From Chloroflexota bacterium (GTDB lineage Bacteria > Chloroflexota > Dormibacteria > Dormibacterales > Dormibacteraceae): a stretch of 24,360 bases of DNA. The notes below the pieces were generated by a model. The model was given only the letters and a program-made list of their open reading frames with translations. It had not been told where the DNA came from and ran no database searches. The DNA is taken from the NCBI GenBank assembly GCA_005880175.1, contig VBJR01000298.1:1-24360 (forward strand). The letters are read 5' to 3'. The translations under genes were made by a program, and so were the position numbers. The stretch's first letter is position 1. Each line of letters starts with the position of its first letter. Positions 6,930-13,513 of this stretch are shown here, in pieces.

Positions 6930-8210
6930 GTTTCAATCCGCGCCTTCGCGGTTCTGGCGTTGCAACCCAGGATCCGCTCCCCGCCCTTCCATCCGCGCAT
7001 CAGTTTCCATCCGCGCCTTCGCGGTTCTGGCGTTGCAGCACGACGGAGCCAGCATCGCCCAGCAGATCCCGGGGTTTCAATCCGCGCCTTCGCGGTTCTG
7101 GCGTTGCAGCTGACATCCAGCGTCGGACTGTGGCTCACGTACGACGTTTCAATCCGCGCCTTCGCGGTTCTGGCGTTGCAGCCCAGCGGCACCCTGAACA
7201 CCTGGACCGTGTGGTTTCAATCCGCGCCTTCGCGGTTCTGGCGTTGCCGCTGAGCGTCGAGGAGGCGGTCGCCCAGGTCCGCATGTTTCAATCCGCGCCT
7301 TCGCGGTTCTGGCGTTGCAGCCGGACCTCATCGCCAGTGTGACCCTGCTCTCGGGGAGGTTTCAATCCGCGCCTTCGCGGTTCTGGCGTTGCAGCCGTGC
7401 CCGATGACTACACCGAGTTCAACTACTTCATGTTTCAATCCGCGCCTTCGCGGTTCTGGCGTTGCAGCTCGTCCCAGAACGAAGAGGCGTACTGCCGCCA
7501 CACCGTTTCAATCCGCGCCTTCGCGGTTCTGGCGTTGCAGCCGGCCGCCGCCCTACCGGGCGAGCCCCATTCCCCGGGTTTCAATCCGCGCCTTCGCGGT
7601 TCTGGCGTTGCAGCCGGCCCGCGGTGCGGTGCAGCGGCTCGCGCAGCCCGTTTCAATCCGCGCCTTCGCGGTTCTGGCGTTGCAGCCCTCAACGGCGTTG
7701 CAGCCCAGCGGCACCCTGAACACCTGGACCGTGTGGTTTCAATCCGCGCCTTCGCGGTTCTGGCGTTGCAGCTTCGCAGGCCTCATGACCGTGCCGTACT
7801 GCGCCGTGTTTCAATCCGCGCCTTCGCGGTTCTGGCGTTGCAGCGCGGCGCGACGTCGCGCCGGCCGACCGAAGATGTCAGTTTCAATCCGCGCCTTCGC
7901 GGTTCTGGCGTTGCAGCCGCGGTGACCGTCGAGGGCATCCGCCTCTCACTCGAGTTTCAATCCGCGCCTTCGCGGTTCTGGCGTTGCAGCCACCCCCTTC
8001 CCCCACCCCGAGATCCGAGTTCCGAGTTTCAATCCGCGCCTTCGCGGTTCTGGCGTTGCAGCGCATTGGTTGGAAGGCCAGCGTCGTAGCTGGAATCCTG
8101 TTTCAATCCGCGCCTTCGCGGTTCTGGCGTTGCAGCAACCCGGAATCAAGCGGAGTTAGCGATCCACACCATGGTTTCAATCCGCGCCTTCGCGGTTCTG
8201 GCGTTGCAGC
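6930..8210 (-). CRISPR. CRISPR array 1: 18 repeats of 37 bases, 17 spacers, transcribed leftward
   Basis: Repeats of 37 bases begin at 6930, 7003, 7074, 7146, 7214, 7285, 7359, 7432, 7505, 7578, 7650, 7736, 7808, 7881, 7954, 8026, 8100 and 8174. On the plus strand they begin GTTTCAATCCGCGCC and end GGCGTTGCAGC. Read on the minus strand, the repeat has a hairpin CCGCG-AAGG-CGCGG followed by ATTGAAAC, the classic 8-base 5' handle left by Cas6. The crRNA strand is therefore minus and the leader lies to the right, next to cas6. Spacers are 31-37 bases, apart from one of 49 (7687-7735) that contains a repeat fragment. Variants occur at 6930 (CAAC end), 7003 (TTTCCAT) and 7214 (CCGC end), all on the leader-distal side. 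Spacer 7183-7213 recurs at 7705-7735. Confidence 0.97.
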
Positions 8211-8302
8211 CGCAGCGACGTATTCGGCGGCGGGCCGATCTGGCCCGTTTCGAGCGCCTCCACCCTGGGCTTCGGCGAGTCGCCCAACTCGGGGTAGGGG
8301 GG
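8211..8302 (-). promoter_or_regulatory. Leader or spacer region between cas6 and array 1
   Basis: Only 92 bases separate the cas6 stop from the first leader-proximal repeat. On the minus strand a GGGGGG-TTGA-CCCCCC hairpin (8297-8312) includes the cas6 stop codon. I see no strong promoter; TTGACC inside the hairpin with GCGACT 17 bases on is a weak possibility. The region is not AT-rich like a classic leader, so the array may be co-transcribed with cas6. Confidence 0.45.
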
Positions 8303-9082
8303 TCAACCCCCCGCCATTTCTTGTAAAAGAACGGTTGGCCCCCCTCCGGTCCGAAGGAGCGCGCCCCCAAGGTAGCGCGTCACACCCATGCCCTGCGGGG
8401 TGCTCGACCCCGTGCCCGAGTAGTCCGCGATGCCGGCCAGTGCGTCCAGGGCCACATGCACCGTCCGATGGGTGGGCCGGAGCGAGAGCGTCACCTGACC
8501 GGTGAACCCGATCTGCTCGCGCCTGCTCATCGGGTAGCGGCTCGCTGCGATGTCGAAGTCGACCACGGCCAGGTCCAGCTCGTCGAACGCGACGTCTGGC
8601 CGCAGCTCGGGTGGGCCGAAGGCGTGCCAGCGGGAGCGGTAGTGGCCGAAGATCAGCTTCGGCAGCGGCAGGGGCACGCTAGTCTGGCCGCTTCGGAACG
8701 CGGTGGGGGTCACGAAGTCGAAGCGGTACTCGCGTCTCGGGACCGCCCTCCGGGCCAGCTCCTCCCACGTAGCCCGCCGCATCGACTCGGGCGGGCCGAC
8801 GACGTGCGCCACCTGGCGTCCCAGCCGCAGCCGGCCGCCTCGCGGCCGGATGGCGCCCACCAGGCGCTCCTCCAGGTCGTCATCGAGCAGGCCAACCTCG
8901 AAGGCCACCAGGCCGTCGTCGTGCGTCCGCAGGGGGCTGGTAGCGAACGGCTTCGCGCCGGCATGGTGGTGGGTCGGCGCCTGGTCGCGTTCCAGGCACT
9001 CGCAGACCAGCGCGTGGACGTGGAGTGGCTCGACCAGCTCCGGCCGCTCCACGTGCAGCGGGACTGCGCACCGGACGGGCAT
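8303..9082 (-). CDS. cas6: CRISPR endoribonuclease Cas6
   Basis: The protein is 259 residues from ATG 9082, preceded by AAGGGG; a longer frame to 9172 adds an unconvincing N-terminus. It has the Cas6 double-ferredoxin pattern: an N-terminal strand (AVPLHVERPELVEPLHVHAL) and KPFATSPL early (the common KPFTLSPL position). Near the C-terminus it has GFTGQVTLSL and the Gly-rich loop YSGTGSSTPQGMGVTRYL. Histidines lie in the first 50 residues (LHVHAL, THHH), where the catalytic His of many Cas6 enzymes sits. Cas6 cuts the repeat at the 3' base of its hairpin and leaves ATTGAAAC on the crRNA. The gene is transcribed straight into array 1 and away from the other cas genes. Whether it also processes array 2, whose repeat differs, is open. 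Confidence 0.88.
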   Translation of the reverse strand: MPVRCAVPLHVERPELVEPLHVHALVCECLERDQAPTHHHAGAKPFATSPLRTHDDGLVAFEVGLLDDDLEERLVGAIRPRGGRLRLGRQVAHVVGPPESMRRATWEELARRAVPRREYRFDFVTPTAFRSGQTSVPLPLPKLIFGHYRSRWHAFGPPELRPDVAFDELDLAVVDFDIAASRYPMSRREQIGFTGQVTLSLRPTHRTVHVALDALAGIADYSGTGSSTPQGMGVTRYLGGALLRTGGGPTVLLQEMAGG

Positions 9083-9275
9083 CACCCACCCCTTCGGGCC
9101 ATGGACGAACAGGTTACTGGACAGGCGCCGGGCCGCTGGGCCCGCTTGGCAGCCGGCGTTCCGCTCTGTCAAACTGCGGCCTCACGGTGTATGGCTCATC
9201 GCTCGGCGTCGGATCGCCGCCGCCGCCTCCTCCGCCTCGTCCCCCCGGCCGCTTCCTGGATCTGCGCGCGGCTGG
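9083..9275. promoter_or_regulatory. Divergent promoter region between cas6 and the III-D operon
   Basis: This is 193 bases without a convincing gene. It contains an inverted repeat CGGGCC-GCTG-GGCCCG (9129-9144) that would lie in the cas6 leader. A perfect TTGACA occurs on the minus strand (9172-9167) but no matching -10. For the plus strand, CTGTCA (9166-9171) and TATGGC (9190-9195, in TGTATGGCT) with an 18-base spacer is a weak candidate. Start sites cannot be fixed by eye. Confidence 0.35.
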
Positions 9276-10001
9276 ATGAACCAGGAAGTCTGCCGCCCCT
9301 TCGACGTCGTCATCGTCAGCGTGGGTCAGCGCGACGTGCGCACCCTGCCCTCGACGGCCGTCAGGGGAACACCGCCGAAGTTGGAGCACTACCGCTGCCC
9401 GCACCCCATCCTCGGCGACGGAGGAGGCCTCGACCTGCGCAGCTACGCGGCCAGGGCCCTGAGCTGGTTCCAGCGTGAGGACGACCGGGCCGGCGTCGCT
9501 GCGCGCGTGGAGCTACCCCTGCTCGACAAGGTCCTGAAGCACGTCGCCGAGCGCCAGCCCGGCCACCCGCCCGCGCTGGTCCTGGTCACCAGCGACCAGC
9601 CGGACGCGCAGTTCCGGCCCGGCGACACCGTCGTACTGGGCGAGCTCATCAAGCAGGTGCTGGAGGCGCGGCCGGAGCAGGCCGTGCGCAAGGTCGTGCT
9701 GTTCCCGGTCAAGGCCAACCCGATCCTGATCATGGATGTCTGTGAGGCGCTCCGGCCGCTGGTCGGCCTCGTGGGCGGCGCGACGGACCGGTCGGTTCCG
9801 TACGTCGCCATCGCGGGCCAGGGGGGCACGCCCGCGCTGAGCACGGCGGTGGCGTTCCTGTTCGCGGCCGTCGCCAGGGGTCGGGTCGAGAGTGATCGCG
9901 CGCGGTGGGAGGTCGGCGAGCTGGTGCTGGTGGGCGGCCCGGCCGACTGGCAGATCAAGAACCTCGGACGGACGGCGCTGTTCGAGGAGCTGGGCTGGTG
10001 A
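9276..10001 (+). CDS. Standalone CARF-domain protein (type III signalling)
   Basis: The protein is 241 residues from ATG 9276. It opens with strand VVIVSVGQRDV. It then shows VPLL-like ELPLLDKVLKHVAER, ALVLVTSDQP, a helix with DTVVLGELIKQVLEA, and strand KVVLFPVKANPILIMDVCEAL. The signature AIAGQGGTPALSTAVAFLFA follows, corresponding to the GGT-x-A-(M/L)S motif of CARF domains that bind cyclic oligoadenylate. The chain ends soon after, so no HEPN, PIN or nuclease domain follows. It may be a ring nuclease (degrading the second messenger), a sensor acting through a partner, or a truncated Csm6-like effector. Its stop overlaps the cas10 GTG (GTGA), so it is the first gene of the operon. Confidence 0.75.
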   Translation: MNQEVCRPFDVVIVSVGQRDVRTLPSTAVRGTPPKLEHYRCPHPILGDGGGLDLRSYAARALSWFQREDDRAGVAARVELPLLDKVLKHVAERQPGHPPALVLVTSDQPDAQFRPGDTVVLGELIKQVLEARPEQAVRKVVLFPVKANPILIMDVCEALRPLVGLVGGATDRSVPYVAIAGQGGTPALSTAVAFLFAAVARGRVESDRARWEVGELVLVGGPADWQIKNLGRTALFEELGW

Positions 10002-11437
10002 CCACTCCGGCTCCCGAGCAGGCCCTGGTCGTCGGCGGCGTGGACCGGGTGCAGCGCTTCATCCTCGCCTCGTCGCGGCTGCAGCAGATCCGCGGCGGCT
10101 CGGCCCTCCTCGTCGAGCAGGAGAACGGTGCGAGGGCGATCCTCGGCCCCCAGGCCATTGCCGGCGGAGGCATGGTCCTGGGCCCGGTCGCCGCAGACGA
10201 GGCCGAGGCCCGGACGCGAGCGCTCCGTCTCAGCTACGCGCTCCAGGCGCCGGGAGCGCAGTTCCGCGCGGCGTGGGCGCCGCTCGACCCCGCGCGCTTC
10301 GGCGTCTCGCGGGAGGAGGCCCTGGCCCGGCTCGCCGACGCGTCCGATCCAGGCGAGCCGCCCCCCGACATCCCCTTCGTCCTGCCCTGCGACGCCTGCC
10401 GGGTACGGCCGGCCCGTGGGCTGCTTCCGCAACAGGGGGAGGAGCCTCCACTTCGCGCCTGCGTGGAGTGCCGCGCCCGCTTCAGCGCGCACAAGCGGCT
10501 GCGCGATCGGGACGTGCCCGAGCAGTATCGAACCACCATTGGCGATCTGTTCAAGAGGCTGGGGGACCGGGTCGCCGATCCCGAGCACCCGAGCCGGCCG
10601 GCGCGCCTCATCGAGGACCTCGCCCAGGGCCGCCCCCGCGGCTACGTCGGCTACCTGGCGGCGGACGGCAACCGGGTGGGCGAGCTGGTGCGCGATCTCC
10701 CCACTCTGGACCACTACCGCGCATTCGCCACCCGGCTGGACGCCGCCACCCGCGACGCGCTCGTCGCAGCCGCCGATCGCTGCGACGCCCGCGCCGCCAC
10801 CCTGCTGCCGGTCGTCGCCGGCGGCGACGATGTCCTGCTCTTCTGCACGGCCCGGCTGGCGATGCCGATGGCCGTGGAGTTCGCCCGCGAGTTCGGCCGG
10901 CGTGCCGGCGTGCGCACTGGCATCGGCGTGGTGATCGCGCACGCGACCACGCCCTTCGGCGTGCTCGACGAGCGGGCGCACCAGCTCCAGAGGCGAGCGA
11001 AGGCCCTGGCGCGCCGGGCTGGCGACGCGTCCGCGATCGGGTTCGCCATCCTCCACGGCACCGAGGACGTGGAGCCGCTGCGGGTCCGCGACCGGCAGCT
11101 CGGCGTCGGTGCCTACCTCGTGGACGACCCGAGCGCGCAGCTCGACGCCGGACGACTGGTGGAACACGCGAAGGCGATCGCTGCGGAGCATCCGCCCTGG
11201 TCGCGGTTGAAGCGGGTATCCCAGGTCCTGACGGAGCTGGAGGACCCTCGCGCCACCGTCGAGTACGAGCTCATCCTCCAGCCGCTTGCGCCGAGGCTGC
11301 GCGAGACGCTGAGACGGGCAGCCGCGCCGCCCACCGGTTACGCCCCGGGCCCCAGCGCGCCGTGGATCGTCGACCAGGAGACGCGGCGTATCGCCACCCC
11401 GATCCCCGACGCCCTGGCGCTGGCGGAGATCCTGTGA
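9998..11437 (+). CDS. cas10: Cas10, cyclase-active, lacking the HD nuclease domain
   Basis: The protein is 479 residues from GTG 9998. The N-terminus begins directly with a Palm-like segment, VDRVQRFILASSRLQQIRGG, as in Cmr2/Cas10, with no HD domain before it. A zinc ribbon follows (CDAC at ~130 and CVEC at ~154). The second cyclase domain contains YLAADGNRVGEL (~218-229) and VVAGGDDVLLF with GGDD at 275-278, then a helical C-terminus. At ~480 residues it is shorter than typical 700-900-residue Cas10. GGDD should make cyclic oligoadenylate when target RNA is bound; without HD there should be no DNA cleavage by Cas10. The start and stop each overlap the neighbouring genes by four bases. Confidence 0.9.
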   Translation: MTTPAPEQALVVGGVDRVQRFILASSRLQQIRGGSALLVEQENGARAILGPQAIAGGGMVLGPVAADEAEARTRALRLSYALQAPGAQFRAAWAPLDPARFGVSREEALARLADASDPGEPPPDIPFVLPCDACRVRPARGLLPQQGEEPPLRACVECRARFSAHKRLRDRDVPEQYRTTIGDLFKRLGDRVADPEHPSRPARLIEDLAQGRPRGYVGYLAADGNRVGELVRDLPTLDHYRAFATRLDAATRDALVAAADRCDARAATLLPVVAGGDDVLLFCTARLAMPMAVEFAREFGRRAGVRTGIGVVIAHATTPFGVLDERAHQLQRRAKALARRAGDASAIGFAILHGTEDVEPLRVRDRQLGVGAYLVDDPSAQLDAGRLVEHAKAIAAEHPPWSRLKRVSQVLTELEDPRATVEYELILQPLAPRLRETLRRAAAPPTGYAPGPSAPWIVDQETRRIATPIPDALALAEIL

Positions 11438-12108
11438 CGCTCGTGCTGCCCGTCGTCATCGAGATGGAGAGCCGCTGGCGGGTGGGGACGGGCGGTCCCC
11501 GCCCCGGCGCGGTGGACGACGAGACCTGGGCCGACGCGGACGGCCAGGTGCTGGTGCCGGCCAGCCACCTCAAGCGACGGCTGCGGGAGCGCGCCGAGGA
11601 GCTGGTCGACCTCCTGGGCGGCCGCCGCTGCGACGGCCGGCTGGCGGCGGCGCGCCAGGAGCCGGAGGTCGGCCCGCTCGACGTTGGCCGCGTCTTCGGT
11701 TCGCCGCGGGTCGAGCCCGAATGGCGCTTCGGCCCCGCCATCATGGACCTGCCTGCCCGGACCGACGACGAGCTGCGCGTGCTGCGCGAGGCGGCCCGCC
11801 GGCCGATCGCCCACAACGCCGTCGATCCCTGGTCCCGCCGGGTGGGCGAGGACCTGCTGTTCACGCTGGAGGCGGGCCGCGCCGGCACCCGGCTGCGCGC
11901 CGGCATCGTCCGCTGGGATGACGGCGGGGACGGGATTGAGGCCGAGGTGGCGCTGCTGGTCGGGACCGTGGGCGCGCTGGAGTCGCTGGGACCTCGCCGG
12001 CGGCGCGGATACGGCCGCTGCCGCGCCTGGCTGGACGGAGCGGTGGGAGGCCGGGACCACGACACCTGGGTGGACCTGCTGGTTGCCCGACCGGAGCTGC
12101 TGCGGTGA
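11434..12108 (+). CDS. cas7: Cas7-family RAMP subunit (Csm3-like)
   Basis: The protein is 224 residues from GTG 11434 (GTGA overlap with cas10). RAMP features are an N-terminal strand LVLPVVIEMESRWRVGTGG, then DDETWADADGQVLVPASHLK (the position of the family's IPGSSLKG, with several Asp that could include the RNA-cleaving one). The central part has IAHNAVDPWSRRVGEDLLFT, and the C-terminal Gly-rich loop is LGPRRRRGYGRCRAWL. Cas7 subunits form the backbone that binds crRNA and cut target RNA every six bases. The assignment to Cas7 and not to another RAMP rests on size, position and the PxS-(H/L)LK motif. Confidence 0.75.
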   Translation: MTLVLPVVIEMESRWRVGTGGPRPGAVDDETWADADGQVLVPASHLKRRLRERAEELVDLLGGRRCDGRLAAARQEPEVGPLDVGRVFGSPRVEPEWRFGPAIMDLPARTDDELRVLREAARRPIAHNAVDPWSRRVGEDLLFTLEAGRAGTRLRAGIVRWDDGGDGIEAEVALLVGTVGALESLGPRRRRGYGRCRAWLDGAVGGRDHDTWVDLLVARPELLR

Positions 12109-13172
12109 TCTGGCGCTGGCACCAGGTGATCGCGTTCAGCCGTGAGCCGCTGGCGATGAGCACCGGCGAGGAGTCGCGGAACCGCGCCCTCACGTGGCCC
12201 GGGGTTACCGGGTCGGCCCTGCGCGGAGCGCTGGCGGCGGAGTCCCTCCGAAGCCGGGGGCTGCTGCGGCGGGGTGGGCCGCCCGCCCCGGTGACGGACC
12301 CCGAGTTCCACCTGGTGTTCGAGTCGGGAGCGGTGCGCTTCCCCTTCCTCTGGCTGACCCGGCCCGTGCCGCTGTCCCGACTGTGCTGCAAGCGGGACCA
12401 CGAGCATCCCCGGGTGGACCACCTGCGCACGCCCGACGCCGCCAATCGGTGCGCGGTGTGCGGCGGAGTCCTGGAGGCGGACAGGCCCGAGCCGCGGCGG
12501 GCGAGCCGTCACGTTCGCACCCGCACGGCCGTGGCGGCCGGGGGGACGGCGGCCCGAGGCATGCTGTACTCGCAGGAGGAGCTCGCCGAAAACCTGCGCT
12601 TCGAGCCCGGATACGTACGGGTCCGCGACGACGCGGCCGAGGCGTTCGAGCGGTGGGTGGGCAGCGGCTCTCAGCACGACCTCGCGGTGGGCGCCGACCG
12701 CAGCACCGGCGGCCTGCTCGACGTGGTGATCGGCGGACCGGAGTCGAGGCCCTCGCCGACGCTCGACGAGCGCCTGGCCGCCTGGCCGGACAACGTCCTG
12801 ACCGTGACCGCGCTCAGCCCGCTCGTGCTCGCCGACGGCTGGCTGCGGCCCCTGTCACAGTTCGGCCACGACGAAGTGGCGCGCCTGCTGCTTCCGGATC
12901 GGCCGCCGACTGACGAGATGCAGATCACTCACCAGGTGGTGCGCACCCGGCGCACCGGCGGCTGGCACGCGGCGGCTGGCCTACCCAAGCCCGTCGAGCT
13001 GATGCTCGTGGAGGGAAGCGCCGCACGCCTGGAGCTGGACCCCGGCCTGCGTGCCAGCCTGCGCGACCGTCTGGCCGAGCTGGAGGCGGCGGGCATCGGC
13101 TTCCGGCGGCCGGAGGGCTTCGGCGACGTGGTGTTCTGCGACCCCTCCCACCTGGCGGAGACGGCGTCGTGA
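12105..13172 (+). CDS. csx10: Csx10, Cas5-like RAMP of type III-D
   Basis: The protein is 355 residues from GTG 12105 (GTGA overlap). It starts with strand WRWHQVIAFSREPLAMSTGE and has LTWPGVTGSALRGALAAE (the P-G-x-x-LRGAL motif). A zinc-binding insert contains LCCKRDHEH and CAVCGG, then RTAVAAGGTAARGMLYSQEE, and it ends with the Gly-rich loop IGFRRPEGFGDVVFCDP, characteristic of Csx10 (GLRRAEGFGR-type). Csx10 is the Cas5 equivalent in III-D complexes and caps the crRNA 5' handle next to Cas10. Its presence with Csx19 defines this locus as III-D, not III-A or III-B. Confidence 0.82.
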   Translation: MIWRWHQVIAFSREPLAMSTGEESRNRALTWPGVTGSALRGALAAESLRSRGLLRRGGPPAPVTDPEFHLVFESGAVRFPFLWLTRPVPLSRLCCKRDHEHPRVDHLRTPDAANRCAVCGGVLEADRPEPRRASRHVRTRTAVAAGGTAARGMLYSQEELAENLRFEPGYVRVRDDAAEAFERWVGSGSQHDLAVGADRSTGGLLDVVIGGPESRPSPTLDERLAAWPDNVLTVTALSPLVLADGWLRPLSQFGHDEVARLLLPDRPPTDEMQITHQVVRTRRTGGWHAAAGLPKPVELMLVEGSAARLELDPGLRASLRDRLAELEAAGIGFRRPEGFGDVVFCDPSHLAETAS

Positions 13173-13513
13173 CCGGGTGGGCTGAGAGGGCGCTGGCGGC
13201 CCGGGAGCGGGAGCTGGCCGCGGGCCGCGTCGCGGACACCGTGGGCGAGGCGCCGATGGGCCGCTTCGAGCTGCAGCACGCCGAGCGGCTGCTGCGAGCC
13301 GCTCTGGCTGTCACGACTGCGGAGGAGGTCGACAGGTACCTCGCCTGGGCGAAGGCGCGGCCGTGGGCAGCCCGTAACGGGGTGGTCGAACTGTGCGACT
13401 GGTGGGCCCGGCTGCGCGGCGTGGCCGACCAGGAGATCGCGCTCGACACGTTCCGCCGTCTCGTGGCCGACGGTGTCCGCCGGCTGCGCCGGAAGCCGGG
13501 GCCGGATCGATGA
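13169..13513 (+). CDS. cas11: Small subunit Cas11 (Csm2/Cmr5-like)
   Basis: The protein is 114 residues from GTG 13169 (GTGA overlap) and nearly all helical (AERALAARERELAAGRVADT, RFELQHAERLLRAALAVTTA, TFRRLVADGVRRLRR), with tryptophans in the middle (YLAWAKARPWAARNG, CDWWARL). Size, helical make-up and position between Csx10 and a Cas7 gene match type III small subunits, which line the belly of the complex and contact the target strand. The sequence itself is too divergent for a motif-level call, so this rests on context and composition. Confidence 0.65.
   Translation: MTGWAERALAARERELAAGRVADTVGEAPMGRFELQHAERLLRAALAVTTAEEVDRYLAWAKARPWAARNGVVELCDWWARLRGVADQEIALDTFRRLVADGVRRLRRKPGPDR

Noticed and set aside
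6809..8505. Long plus- and minus-strand ORFs across array 1 with repeated peptides such as NPRLRGSGVA or ATPEPRRRG
   Set aside because: They are translations of the 37-base CRISPR repeat, not repeat proteins; the period and the spacer variation show an array.
9167..9172. Perfect TTGACA on the minus strand between cas6 and the CARF gene
   Set aside because: No -10 at 16-19 bases; listed only as a possibility inside the intergenic feature.
9443..11191. A 582-codon minus-strand ORF opposite the CARF and cas10 genes
   Set aside because: Antisense shadow of clearly recognised genes; typical of high-GC DNA.
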